From Megalopta genalis (lineage: Eukaryota > Arthropoda > Insecta > Hymenoptera > Halictidae), in assembly GCF_051020955.1 (NCBI RefSeq), contig NC_135018.1, forward strand, positions 6,552,939-6,616,938: a stretch of DNA of 64,000 nt, written 5' to 3'. A program made the position numbers and the translations under genes. The notes under the pieces were generated by a model. It ran no database searches. It was given only the letters and a program-made list of their open reading frames with translations, and had not been told where the DNA came from. This document shows positions 1 to 11,501 of the stretch, in pieces. How positions within the stretch are numbered: position 1 is the first letter of the stretch; every line of letters starts with the position of its first letter.

Positions 1-993
1 AGCCATCATAAAGAAGACTAAAGAGTTATAGAAACTGAAAGCAGCCGAGCAAAGGGCGCAGAGAAACCTAAAATATTATTAAATAGAGCGCCTTAATCGC
101 TACTCTTAACCCTCTATGGGCCGAATTTTTTTCTTAAATATAAAAAAATTTATGCAACGGAAATTCATGCAACTAATTAAAAAAATATTTAACAGTTTAA
201 ACAACTTTATTATAATTGATTCAATTTGTAACTTTGAAGTACACTTGTGTGCATAAATGCTTAAGCGTGAAATTCAGAAATAAAGAATCTAATAAAGAAT
301 CTTCGGATCTATTACCGCTAATGGGTCTAATTCTAATTCCTCTTTTATTTTTATATAATTTTGTATCCATATTTTGGGGGTATTTGATATATAAATTTGA
401 AAATAGAAGAAAGCATAACTGTTATCCTAAATACACTCAAATCTACCACAATATCCCAATGTAACCTGAAAATTACAAAACTGTATCATATACAAATAGT
501 AACAAAATGATTATTAAAATGCAAATAAATAAATTGTTATTGATATACGAACCCAGAGCTATTATATACGCTTTTTTCTATTTAGTAAACACCGACAAAA
601 GCACAAATAATCTCAACTGCACAAAATGGTCCCTTTGGTTTCTATCTGCAGACAACTTGCAAGGTATTTATTTTGACATTTCAGGTTGATGGGTGCAGCC
701 AACCGTCATCAATATTGTTATCGGTTTTTTCAGAAGCATTATATAATTAAGACGTATACATCATCTTGTGAAAAAAACTAAAACTATTTGGTAAAATGTG
801 GATATATTATATTAGCTTGTGACTTGAAAGTTACATGGGCCTATAGTATAGGTTAATTTACACAGCGAAGCGACCAGTTATTTAATTACATCGTTTTACT
901 GCAATTCATTTTTATAAGCATTTATTTCTGTCTAGACAATCGATTGCACTGAGTAGTTCTTCTTTCTTGCTAAATTATCGATCAAAATTCAGT
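1..993. other. AT-rich intergenic or intronic DNA, no gene seen
   Basis: Short reading frames of 60 to 82 codons here have no recognisable domain and the composition of translated AT-rich DNA. A TTAACCCTCTATGGG string near 107 looks like one end of a piggyBac-type element, but I find no matching opposite end. Confidence 0.6.
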
Positions 994-1082
994 AGATTAA
1001 TTAATTTAACGAATTTACTAGATTAATTAATTTAGTGAATTCACTGGATTAATTCGTTTAATGAATTCATCAAATTAATTCG
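994..1082. repeat. 26 bp tandem repeat, about 3.4 units
   Basis: Units start at 994, 1020, 1046 and 1072, an exact 26 bp period, each beginning with a version of RGATTAATTMRTTTA and carrying GAATTYAC or GAATTCAT. The AT-rich units differ at several positions, so the array is not fresh. No coding role is apparent. Confidence 0.8.
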
Positions 1083-1239
1083 TACACCCCTATACACATA
1101 TGTACATAATACACCATTAAATGATGCCGGCTACTTTGAAATTAAAATTACGAAACTAAACAGTTTCAAATAAAATCTAGTTATTCAATATGCGAAACTG
1201 ATTACGCTACATAGCTTGTGACTCTGAAACCAATACGTA

Positions 1240-1475
1240 TTGTATTTGAATACTGAAACCATTAAATGTATGAACGAACGTTATATTTTCGAACAAAGTT
1301 TGGCTGCGAAAAAAATTTGGCGTTTGAAATTATTTTTGAACAGTGAAACCATTAAACGTATTAACGAAATTCATATTTTGAAACAAAGTTTGGTTGCGCG
1401 CAAAGTTCATTGTACCAGCTGTGAAAGTAATGCTTACAGTTACATCTGAACACCCGGAAACCACTAAATGTATAA
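1240..1475 (+). repeat. 93 bp tandem duplication with an incidental short reading frame
   Basis: Two units about 93 bp apart (near 1246 and 1339) share GAAACCATTAAAYGTAT and AACAAAGTTTGGYTGCG, and a third partial unit with GGAAACCACTAAATGTAT lies near 1455. Because 93 is a multiple of three, a 69-codon frame runs through and repeats a motif like ETIKxxNExxIxxQSLxAxK. It has no recognised homologue in my knowledge and starts from an unremarkable context, so I treat it as a repeat rather than a gene. Confidence 0.6.
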
Positions 1476-1509
1476 AATAAATATCTTCGGTCGAAAATCT
1501 AGTCGCCCC

Positions 1510-2111
1510 TTAACCCTTTCGCTACGGCGGTTCAGTCCGCCGTAGCGCCCCTCCTGAACGGAACCACCCGCCGAAATTGTGCACATTGCGCGTGGATAGT
1601 GTATTTGGGAAGAAAAGGGATTTTTCTTTAAAACAATATAGTTATAATTTCTGCATAAGGTATAAAGTTATTTAATAGGTAAAAAAAGTTTCATTAACAA
1701 TGGAAAAAGTGAAGAAATAATATATAATATACAGTAATAAAATAAAACATAATATTCATAATACAAAACATAATACATAATAATTAGTCCTAAAGTTAGT
1801 ACTTTCGATTTTCTATCCCTTTATGACATGTAACACAATAATAATGGGAAATGCAGGTAGAACAAATATAACTTGAATGGTGTGTCGTTTATTTCGGACT
1901 GTCGTTTGTTTGTTTCGTCAAAAGATTCACGCAATAGTAACAAGAGGCGGTGCAGACCAAAAATTAGGTCGCGATTTTACCAGCATGTCGGATATATCCG
2001 GCGTTCGTCCCCAGGGGGCGATCATGTGGATGTCGGATATATCCGGCGTTCGGCTCCGCGAGTGTTCATATGGATGACGGATATATCCGTCGTTCGGAGC
2101 GAAAGGGTTAA
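1510..2111. mobile_element. piggyBac-type non-autonomous element with CCCTTTCGCT ends
   Basis: The segment is bounded by TTAA on both sides, and inside these lie inverted termini CCCTTTCGCT. The left subterminal region holds a perfect 10 bp stem, GCTACGGCGG pairing with CCGCCGTAGC around a 6 nt loop (about 1521-1546). The right end carries three copies of GGATATATCCGKCGTTCG (near 1989, 2034 and 2080), likely transposase-binding repeats by analogy with other piggyBac ends. No transposase is encoded; the small frames inside are not conserved domains. The same terminal motif recurs at 27326-27677, but the interiors differ. Confidence 0.75.
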
Positions 2112-3116
2112 AAATTCATTCTGCCGCGTATCGCGCAGCTGCCGAGCCAACGCATAAAGTTCTTTTGAATTACTGGGACCAACAATCGTGTATGAAACGC
2201 TTCCGAACAAAATCAAGCGATCGAATCCGCGAGACGAATTCCAGCAGCAGGTGGCGCGCGCCGAAACGGATCCTGAACGGAAAAGGCGTTAAGCAACGGC
2301 GGAATTTGAGCGAAAAAAGGACGAGCGAGGCGCTCCGACGAAAATATGAAAATTCCGGCGGAGGAAAGCGGCAGCAGTGGAATCGCTGAAATAGCTAATG
2401 ACGAGGAACGGTCGGCCGGATGTAGAGCAACGGAAAATGGACGCAGCGCTGCTTGGAGTTCAGCGACAGAGGAACTACGGCCGTGTACGGCGGACGCGGT
2501 AGAGTACGGAGGCACGGGAGACGGTTGTGAAAAGAGGAAAATAAATTGCGACCAACATCTGGTGATAACTGGAAAAGTTATCGCACGTGCCGGTTCCACT
2601 GGCGGCGCCACGTATCCACCGAATTTCTCAGTTCCCGGAAGTTTTCCGCCGTCCGTCCGGTTGACACTGGTCACCGGGCACGGGGGAGGTCGGAGGGCCG
2701 GAAGTGGGTCGAGTGCCGAACAAATCCTCGGTGGATGAGAATAGTTCGATCCGGCGGAAGAAAAACCGCCGGCATCAAGGAACCCTGGACCGGACCCGAT
2801 TCGCAGAAAGAGGATTCCACCGCGGAGGAATGTGTTTCGTGAAACGCCCAGCTCCGCTAGGATTGCGGTTTCCGGGGCCGGATTGCTGATTAGAAAAACG
2901 ATCTAAATCTGTCTCTCTGCTATTGTTCCGCTCGTTTCTGCTTCGTTTCTCGACCCTTTCTCTGCGCTGCTCTTGCCCCTCTTTCACGGTATGCTCAGGG
3001 CACTACGGTTGACCTTGAATGACCTTCACTTTATACAAGGTGTTCATCCTAACGATTTTCACACCGATTTCTGAGGCTTTCACACTAATCTGACAAAAGA
3101 ATGTTTCGAATAAAAG
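2112..3116. other. CpG-rich block, no gene recognised
   Basis: About 2150-2990 is markedly GC- and CpG-rich compared with its AT-rich surroundings. Overlapping open frames of up to 153 codons occur on both strands, as expected when stop codons are rare. None shows a domain, signal peptide or convincing splice site. It could hold a 5' exon or promoter, but nothing visible proves it. Confidence 0.4.
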
Positions 3117-3365
3117 TTAACACGTTCCGTGCCGAGCTTTTTTTACTCGAATCTTCACACTTTGATATTTTACTAAAACTTGATGTATTACGTGCAATTA
3201 TTAATTCTCGTACACATAACAACGTAACAAAAACTTATCAACGCCCATTCTTGCGGTGGAAATTGATTCTTCGGTTCTAAATTTCTTGTAAACAATTTGT
3301 TCAGTTCACTAAGTAAACATGCAAGCGTGTACCATCGATGGTACACGTGGCACGGAACGTGTTAA
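3117..3365 (-). mobile_element. piggyBac-type MITE, copy A of 4
   Basis: Flanked by TTAA at both ends with terminal inverted repeats CACGTTCCGTGCC. It is in reverse orientation relative to the copies at 7746, 13925 and 57078, and nearly identical to them along its whole 249 bp. A palindrome, GTGTACCATCGATGGTACAC, sits next to one terminus only. It has no coding capacity of its own. The near identity of four copies implies recent mobilisation by a transposase encoded elsewhere. Confidence 0.9.
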
Positions 3366-4295
3366 CGAGTAGTTTGAGGAGAACAAAGAGCAACAATAGA
3401 AATTTCGAAAAATTTTTCATTCGATAAAATGCTGCAGTCACCATGACGTTTTTAAATAGCACCGTGTATTTGCGGCTTTATAGCGTTACAGCTGACGTAT
3501 CTGCTGCACAATACAGGGTAGCCAAGCTTATGGAAGGTTTCCTAAACGTTTCTGTTACTTTCGGAAATATTGAGAAACTTTATTAACAAAACTTGTTCAG
3601 TTCACGGAGATCTATAATACGGTGCTAATAGTATTCTTGTGCAGCTGAAGAATCTTCGAATTTTCTATACATTTCTTAACGCAGCTCGCGACATTTTCGA
3701 AAAATTATTAGTTCTGCAGATACTCGGTGTTATTGCTCGATTAAAGTACATTTACGATTTATTGTTAACCTTTATTGGAAACCTTGAAGCACGTAATGTA
3801 CAAATTATAATTATCTTCGAAAAGCGAAATTACTTTTCAAACCCATTAAATGTATTGAAACAATGAAACGCAAAGATCCGCTATTTGACCAGAAACAATC
3901 TTCGAAGAATATCGAACGTTTCATTCACAGCGACAGAAAGAAATAAAATGGCTGACCGTCCGCCTTGAGGAACGTGCGAGGATTAAAACACGAAATCCAC
4001 GAGTCTCGTTTCAGGATATTATACCCCATACATTCATAAAAGAGCAGAATTACGGCTAATTTCACTTTCAAATCGCCGGCATAGTATTACGCAGCACGAA
4101 AGCGCACCTTTATCAACTTAAATAAACGTTTCGTATTTTTCGTCGACGTTCAAAAAGGGAATGGGAGAAGAGCGTTGTTGAAACCACCAACAAAGAGAGA
4201 GTTTATGCGACGAAATTACCATGTGCGCTGTCAAGACGATGTTTATGAACGAACTGCCATGCTTCTAATTCCGACTCGTAACAGCCCTACAATAA
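3366..4295. other. AT-rich DNA without a recognised gene
   Basis: I see short open frames only (up to 75 codons), none with a recognisable motif, and no repeat shared with the rest of the window. Confidence 0.5.
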
Positions 4296-4325
4296 CTGTC
4301 TCATTCTTTTTGTTCCAGGTAAGTC
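4296..4325 (+). promoter_or_regulatory. candidate recursive splice site (ratchet point)
   Basis: A strong pyrimidine tract, TCATTCTTTTTGTTCCAG, ends in an acceptor AG that is directly followed by a consensus donor GTAAGT (junction at about 4317/4318). Branch-point-like CTAAT and CGTAAC strings lie 30 to 60 nt upstream. The juxtaposed acceptor and donor with no exon between is the layout of zero-length exons used for recursive splicing of long introns in flies. If used, this part of the window would be inside a plus-strand intron. The alternative is chance occurrence or a very short exon. Confidence 0.4.
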
Positions 4326-5442
4326 CGCAGTCCAGTGATGTACAGAGGCCTATCACTCTTGGTAACGTAAACGATGTTTTAATTACAGCGAATCTGATTT
4401 ATCTCGCTATTTCCAAAAGTTCCTTGAAAAAGGCAGAACCGCAGTAAAAGTATTAGTTAAGATTCACAATAACGGTCAAAATCACGGGTTCCAAATTTGT
4501 TAATCTACGATTGTTAAGATCGTAAAGATACAGCTTGTTCTGTATTAAAATTGTGACCGCAAAAAATACGAAAAAAATCGCTAAAAATCCGAATAAACAT
4601 GCTCATTGTTGCTTTTTTTATAAAGTAACAGAAAACAGTTGTCTTTCGCGCACCATGAAGTGTTAATGTGAATGAATGCTTTCACTTTTCACTTTCAATC
4701 AGAGATTACAGTATGCAGCCTGTGCAAAGTGTTAAGATCGACTAGGAAACGATTAGATCGGATCACGGGTAAGCAGTTCGCGAAACAAAGCGTGTTGTTT
4801 TCGCGTCATTAAACCAGTGTTTCATGTCGCGGTCCCCGGTCGCCTGTCGCAATGTTTCAAACGTCACGAAGCGCGAAGGCAAAACTCGTTTATTTTTGTT
4901 TCGTTGTGCGTGCGTTCATTTTTTTTTTTTTTTAGAATACAATATACTCCTGCGTACGTCAAAACAAGCATACACGCGCGTAAAAGCATCATCCGCAACG
5001 GCCGAGCCCCCGCGACCGATGCAATAAAAGTGCGCGGCCCGGGAGCACGAAAAACCAAACCGTGAAAAAAATTTCTCGTTTTCGGTAATTCATAAAACAG
5101 ACTCGCGTCCGCCATTAAATAACAAAACGAAATCCGCTGTTGCCCGTTGAATATTCCGGCTCGCATCCGGCCGCCGAGACATTACACCGTTTACGACGCC
5201 CGCTCGGTCTGCGGAAAACACGATTCGCGTGTTCTCGGCGACTGTGCGAGCTTCGGTCATTTGTTACGAAGATTTCCGTGGTCCAATAGGCAGGAAGGTT
5301 GATCGAATCTAGTCTTTGACTCGCGCGAAAACCAGTTTCATTGACACGAAAAAGTATCTGTTCAGAATCTTATTTTATTTTTACAATCGCAATTTCTGTC
5401 CGTAAAACTAGAACGTTCTTCGCTATAATGTTTAATGTACAA
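4326..5442. other. AT-rich DNA then a small CpG-rich patch, no gene seen
   Basis: About 4960-5250 is CpG-rich. Overlapping frames of 67 to 100 codons on both strands across a 13-nt T run at 4919-4932 look fortuitous. Confidence 0.45.
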
Positions 5443-5818
5443 TAAAGGCTCCCTTATCCGAAGGTTTATTTTTCTAATATCCTGATACTACATCTAAAAA
5501 TGTCATTCAAGTTCTCTGCTGGGTGATAATGCATTTAAATAAAGTCGATTGTGGATTTTATGCATTTATGGGAAAAATGAGGAGCTGCAATTTAAAATAT
5601 TAGATGAATTAAAAAAAAATTGGAAGTGTCACTGTATTATTTATGATCTACTAAAATTATTTGAAAAAGAAAGAACTTTCTATTTACTTTCAATTTCTTG
5701 CATTTGATGTAGACAATTTTTATTATACATAAAAATCCGCAGTCTAATGATTAGATAACAGAACGCTTAGATAGCAGATTATTGTAAAAATAAATGTTGG
5801 GATATAAGGGAGTCCCTA
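5443..5818. mobile_element. pogo/Tc1-type MITE, diverged
   Basis: The left end TAAAGGCTCCCTTATCCGAA and the reverse complement of the right end, TAGGGACTCCCTTATATCCC, form imperfect terminal inverted repeats with TA at both tips. The 376 bp interior is AT-rich and non-coding. The interior contains TTTTATGCATTTATG and ATCCGCAGTCTA strings that recur near 49480-49662, suggesting a related, more decayed copy there. The boundaries are inferred from the inverted repeats only. Confidence 0.5.
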
Positions 5819-6898
5819 CTATATTCTTCTATATCACTATACTAGTACCGTTAATGTACGTAAACAACAACCTGCCCGTTAATAAATAAATGAAATAAAA
5901 TAAAAATGGAGGCGTTTAAGTATAGTAGAATTAATCTGAATTTTTCTGTAACTGAAAAAGACCTTGCTGATTGATTAAAATTATTTTATTTTGAAATTCA
6001 CTTTCACGTTTCGAGGACTACTAATGTGTCCAACGTGTTAATTTCTCGAAGTTCGAAATAACGAAACAATTACTCGCATTGTATCGTAAGTGAAGAACTC
6101 TTGTTAATTTTATTTACAATGTATTGCATTAATTAACAGTACAATTTATTTAGTTCGTACAATTATAAAATTACAAACTTAATGAAAAAGCAAATTTCCT
6201 ACTAAAATTGCAAAAATCGATTTAGAGCAATGATACTATTTGTCCATAACATCAAGTCTATTTGCAAATTTTTATGCAATCTTCCAACTTTTCAGAAACT
6301 AGTACGAAAAGGAAATTGATTTCTTCGATTAAAAATAAATCATATACGTCTTGAATCAATTAATGCTTAAAATTATCAAACGCAGTCTGAATAATTAATG
6401 AGGGTTCTTTGTATACCGAATATACTGCGACGATATCGAAATGTTGATTTTTCCGAATAGATTTTATGGTTCCTAGGGGAGACGCGATTGCTTTAAAGTT
6501 TCAGCGAGAGCGGGAGACAGGCTTGATCTCGGACATCGGGTAAAAATAGCCTGCAATAAAGAAAAGCCTAGGCCTGTCCCCGGCGTCGTAAAATAATCAT
6601 TGATATCGGATGGCAAACCGGTTGTTCCTTCGCCCCTTTTTACGAGCCGATTATGTCCGGATCAATGCTCCGAGCTTTTACGCCTGTCGTTCGCTCCCCT
6701 GTCGATGGCTAACAGAGATTTGTCCGAAATCCGTCGGCCCGACCGCTTTTATGATTAAAGTCTGCCCAGCTGGTTAAGAACACGAGGTGGGACCTCGGCG
6801 AACGATATTATTGATCGATTATTCTCGATCGGCATTCGTGAAACTGTCACAGGTGTCCTTATCTCTGCCAGGATTGGGGAACAAACGATTATTGAAAT
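5819..6898. other. AT-rich DNA with a GC-richer patch at about 6480-6860
   Basis: No open frame above 60 codons, no recognised repeat and no transposon terminus visible. Confidence 0.5.
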
Positions 6899-7640
6899 AA
6901 TTTTTTTTTTTTATTATTTTGATAAGTACATCTGCAATCTGTTACAAGATAACAATACGCAAGATTTTTTAGCTATTTACTGATAATATGTAGATATTTC
7001 GCCCACTGGCTCATATCTTCTATAAGGGTTAGCTATAAGGGTTTTATCACGTTTTGCTTTTGAGATCAACTTATTTCCTACTTGTCTAGTATTGCACATC
7101 AAGTATCTTGAAATCTGTGTCTATTGTCTAGCGGTTTGAATCTTTTGAGTCTGCGCGTATCAGTCTGTTCGTTTAGTAGTTCGTTTGCTAACATGTTTGG
7201 GTGAAGTTCGAGTTTGAGAGTGTATTTGTCGGTGAAGTTTTTAATTTCATTTTTGACGGTAGGTATCTGTAGGTCATTGCGTATGTTATTATTCGTTATA
7301 TACCGTGGGGAGTTTGTTATCGTGCGGAGAAGTTTTGCCTGAAATCTCTCGAGGATCTCGATGTTGGACACGGAGGATGAGCCCCATAACTGTATACCAT
7401 ATGTCCATATCGGCTTTACGACGCATTTATAGATTATCATTTTGCTTTGAATTGACAATTTTGATTTGGGTCCTAATAGCCAGTACATTTTGCGCAATTG
7501 TGTGCCTAGTTGTTTCCTTTTTTGCCAGATGTGTTTCCTCCAATTTAGTCTTCGGTCCAGGTGTATGCCAAGGAATTGAAATAATAGAGTATAAATATTT
7601 TGATCTTCTCGTGTGATACAGAATTTGTATTAACACATTA
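6899..7640 (-). pseudogene. 5'-truncated jockey-like non-LTR retrotransposon, reverse transcriptase C-terminus
   Basis: The minus strand encodes the tail of a jockey-clade reverse transcriptase. Reading from about 7625 down, the frame gives LGIHLDRRLNWRKHI, then KRKQLGTQLRKMYWLLG, then IYKCVVKPIWTYGIQLWG and IEILERFQAKLLRTI, and ends at a stop at 7099. These match the well-known jockey motifs (LGIHLDRRLTW, KPIWTYGIQLWG, QSKxLR). A stretch before LGIH seems deleted compared with typical jockey proteins. Downstream is a ~180 bp 3' UTR ending in a poly(A)-like run (T-rich at 6899-6913 on the plus strand). The polymerase active-site half and the endonuclease are absent, so it is a dead 5'-truncated insertion. 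Confidence 0.9.
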
Positions 7641-7745
7641 CATGCGAGACACGTCTGTAGCTCGTTCTTCGTATATTGTCGTAAAGCGTATGATTGTGTG
7701 TACAAACCAGAACTTCATCAAAAAATAAGTTTTGACGGGAAGATA

Positions 7746-7994
7746 TTAACACGTTCCGTGCCACGTGTACCATCGATGGTACACGCTTGCATGTTTACTT
7801 AGTGAACTGAACAAATTGTTTACAAGAAATTTAGAACCGAAGAATCAATTTCCACCGCAGGAATGGGCGTTGATAAGTTTTTGTTACGTTGTTATGTGTA
7901 CGAGAATTAATAATTGCACGTAATACATCAAGTTTTAGTAAAATATCAAAGTGTGAAGATTCGAGTAAAAAAAGCTCGGCACGGAATGTGTTAA
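7746..7994 (+). mobile_element. piggyBac-type MITE, copy B of 4
   Basis: TTAA-flanked, with termini CACGTTCCGTGCC and GGCACGGAATGTG. It is the same 249 bp element as at 3117 (opposite orientation) and differs from the other copies at only a few positions, including a C to T change in the right terminus and AGGAATGG where the others have AAGAATGG. It lies about 100 bp beyond the jockey fragment. Confidence 0.9.
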
Positions 7995-9584
7995 TAAAAC
8001 AGTTTTTGATGGAAAACTGAATCATTAGACAAGGTATATTTTGTACAGATTTTAACGAGAAGTGGAAAAATGATAAATTAATTATCAGAAACTAGAATAA
8101 CAATATTTATTAAATTATATTAAATTGTTACTATCTTAAACAGAACGAATCTCAACTACTTTATAAAACGTTGCTTGTTATAAAAAAACCATTTTAAAAA
8201 ATGGTTTATAAAGATTATACGTTAATTGAGCTATAGTCTAGCGGATGTGCGTATTTGTCAGAAAAGAATCGTGAAAACAAATTCGATAGGCTCAAAAAAT
8301 GGATGCCGCATCAACGTGAAGAATCAGTGATCACAACCACAAATTTATAATGCTGCACCAAAAAAAACGCGATCCGGCAAATCAAGATAGTCATAACACT
8401 CAAGAAAGAAATATCAGTTTCTAGATTGATTTTCATGAGTACTTCACGCTCGATGACGCTCGAATCGAGTGGTACAGCTTTTAATCCACTCATAAAATTA
8501 AAAATAGATTCGAAGTATTGGTTTCGAAATTGATTTTCTAATGCACTTCGCAGACAACGACTATCCCGGCAATTTGTAGACTGCTCTTGTTGCGAAAAAT
8601 CAAGTGGCCAGTACTTTCCATTCCTTCGCCGCGGATGGAACTAAAAATCGTTTCAAAAACTAAGTCCGAACGACCAGCTGAAAAATGTGTTCTATACGAA
8701 CACTTTCATCGTTTAAAGAACAGGAGGAATTATTCATTTTCGTGATTTAAGATTCGAACGTCAAACTGATTTCTTTGAAGAATATAATGGAAGTATTAAA
8801 GATACGTTGTTCATAGTAAATGAGGTTCACTTGAGTAATTACTTGAATTTTGTATTAAATTTCTGTCTGGAACCAACTGTCTGGAACATTGTAAAAATAT
8901 GTAACTTCTCAACAGCATGTAACTTCGATAACATTTTACACATACGGTGACAATGCAGCTGTTTTCTCTTCAAACTGCAGCTATTTCTATAATTAGTAAA
9001 ACTTTCGAAAACACGTACGCTATATTTTAGATAATAGTTCCCAGTTTACGAATCGAGAAAATTTTTTCAACTCGAACGTCCCAGTATGTACTTGCCAATT
9101 GTGATGGTCAGCGATCAATGTTCTGCGACATGGGATTTCGAAAACAATGAATAACTTCGTCATTTTGTGCGATTTCTACTTTTCAAAAATTGTAAAAGAA
9201 AGCTGATACTTACATTTGTATTATCTTAGAAAGACTAAATCTTTTATTTAGTAATTACGTAAACAAAATTCTCTCTCCCAAACATTACCTATTTCTTAAC
9301 GCCGCGGTGTGGTCTCACCCTTTAACTCTTTAACTGCGAACAGCGTATATACATACTTATACATATACACTGAAGGAATTTTTATCGGTACACCACATTA
9401 ACTCTGTTATTAACCATTTATGCTCAATTTATGGAATTTAACACTGGAACTAGCGGGTCCTAAACGTGACTAATGTACGTATATTGTTTTACGACGACGA
9501 CAAGATTCGGTTTATTTAAACTTCCCACGATTTTTATCATAATATGTGCTTGAATGAAGAGGTTTTCATATAACAATTTCTGAC
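7995..9584. other. AT-rich DNA without a recognised gene
   Basis: A 60-codon frame at 8311-8493 (minus) has no motif I recognise. An imperfect hairpin, AAACCATTTT facing AAAATGGTTT, is at about 8187-8210. At 9326 a TTAACTCTTTAACTGCGAAC string resembles a piggyBac-type terminus, but no partner end is visible. Confidence 0.45.
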
Positions 9585-9662
9585 GAAAATATTTTTATAG
9601 TATCAGGAATTGCAAAAGAAAAAATGAGGAACCAGTTATTTTGTTTGGTTTGTTAGTCGAGA
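9585..9662 (-). repeat. diverged dispersed repeat shared with 20868-20945
   Basis: The two segments share AAATATTTTTATARTATCAG, then CTGYAAAAGAAAAAAT and AACCAGTYATTT, with about 80 per cent similarity by eye over ~75 bp. They are probably parts of the same old transposon family. The second copy has an 88-codon frame, but this copy does not keep it, so coding is unlikely. Confidence 0.55.
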
Positions 9663-9849
9663 AAACTTTGATCTAGCATTACGTTTACACGTAATTTATG
9701 ACGTGAATATAATGTAAGTACAAGTAATATAATTAGAATATCATCGTCTTACAAATATACTATAAAATTATAAAAATAATGCAAAGAGTAGATACATCTT
9801 CTCTCTCCTATACTTTCTCATTGTAGTAAGCACGTAAAGGCTTAAGAAA

Positions 9850-10850
9850 CCGTGATATCCAGGGATGAGTCATGTATTTGTCGCGGAGTATACGCATTCC
9901 TTTCTTTGTACAATTGTCCTAGCAATCTGCAACGTACACAAAACTACCTCCTGAACCCACTCGGAGCCGAAAGATCCTGCGAAAGCTCGCCGAAAGAAAG
10001 TGAAGCAAGAAGGCGGCGAGCAAAGAAGGGTGCGCAAGAAGCCCGGGAAAGAGATCGAACCGAGTAGAAGACACTCGAGGAGCAACTCCGGCGTTGTTTG
10101 CAGGGTTAGGAGGGTGTCGATAGGCAGAGCAAGTTTATGGGGGAAGAGAAGGCGCCGGTTACCAGGGGGCGAGACGCGGTAATTGATGGCGGCCGAGTAT
10201 CAATGGGGGTCGATCCGCAGAGAACAGAAGTTTTTCAGCGGGAGGGTCCATTGACTCCTTTCAGGCTGCCTCCAGCTTGCCGGTCGCAAGAAACCTCTCA
10301 AGATTATGGGACCCGGCTTTTTTTCTGTCGCGCCGAGCACCGGGCCCCGGCATTAATTTTCCTTCGCCCTGGCAGGATTTAGCTTCCGCGGCCCCCCCGT
10401 CCTGCGGCCGATGCAACGATAATTCCCGCTCCTTCTTTCATCCGGGGTCTAGAGACTTAGGCGAGGCGGTGGGTGGAGCCGCAGCATTTCTTCAGAGTCT
10501 CGGCCCTTTTTTCCGGCCGACTTTCGCCGGGCTCTCTTTGTTTCGCGGCTACCGCAAAAAAGCTCTCAGCAGTATGAAACCGACTTTTTCGCCGGTAAGA
10601 GGCACGCATTAATTTTACTTTCCGCGATGGGACGCCCGCGTAGACCGCCGCGTCGACCAACGTCGATGGAAACGGCAATTTTTTCCACGGACTGGGATTT
10701 ATGAACGGCGAATTTGTCCTAGTTTCTTGCGCCTCGTCTCAGCTTCTCAACCCCTGCCTTCGACCCTTCTTCCGATCACCCTTACTCTAACTTTGCGGAT
10801 CCGCTTGTTCGGAGAACGCGGTCCAATTTCGTTGATCTCCGAGCGGTGAT
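9850..10850. other. CpG-rich block, no gene recognised
   Basis: Strongly GC-rich from about 9950 to 10850, with overlapping open frames on both strands of up to 111 codons. A donor-like CCGGTAAGAG is at about 10592. No start, acceptor or domain makes a gene convincing. Confidence 0.4.
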
Positions 10851-11348
10851 CACGGTTTTTAATTTTATGATACTAGAACATTTTAAAGACTTCTTCGAGG
10901 GAAAATATTGAATAAATTACATTATTCGAGCAATTTTTGTCATTAAAACTTTATAAAATCCAAATGAATTCTATGTGTTCATTTTTATGAGTCAATGCAC
11001 ACCAGACACCATTATTGATCGGTAGGTTTAGTGTCAATACCACTAGTGGCCACAGTTCGACATTATTCCAATGAAATTTGATTTGAATAATGTTTCTTCA
11101 AAATTTCAAAATCCGTATGGATGAGATGAATGCAAACGGGTTATTATTCGATACTTATCATCTTTCAGTTACGCTATGTTAAGGAGAATGATGAAGTAAA
11201 ATTATATTTTTCCTTTGTGGTTGGTTTTAGGATTCTTTCGATTTTATTGTACGTTTTATTTGATGAGGTTTTACGGTTCTTTTACGTGCTATGAATATAT
11301 AAAAAAACATATGCATGTTTTACTGTTGTATATATATACACACAAAAG
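10851..11348. other. AT-rich DNA with a fragment of a transposon end
   Basis: GGTAGGTTTAGTGTCAA at about 11020 matches the right end of the elements at 22681-22884 and inside 41680-42573. No partner end or coding sequence is visible. Confidence 0.4.
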
Positions 11349-11501
11349 AGAATTTTTATGGAAATAAAGTGCGACAAAATGATAGCACGTTCAATTCAAA
11401 TATATATATATACAGGGTGTCCAAAAAGGTTGGGACCAAACTTAGACTACGTCTCTTGAACGTGCTATCATTTTGTCGCACTTCATTTCCATAAAAATTC
11501 T
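11349..11501. mobile_element. foldback with an internal mariner-like end
   Basis: Two ~45 bp arms (11349-11394 and 11456-11501) are inverted copies sharing TGCGACAAAATGATAGCACG and its complement. Between them lies TATACAGGGTGTCC followed by AAAAAGGTTGGGACCAAACT, a mariner/Tc1-style terminal sequence at a TA-rich site. The same terminal sequence recurs in inverse orientation at 36517-36559. I read it as a decayed MITE copy whose subterminal part was duplicated in inverted orientation. Confidence 0.6.

Noticed and set aside
2213..2674. 153-codon frame (minus) in a GC-rich block
   Set aside because: Overlapping frames on the other strand, no motif; stop-poor composition explains it.
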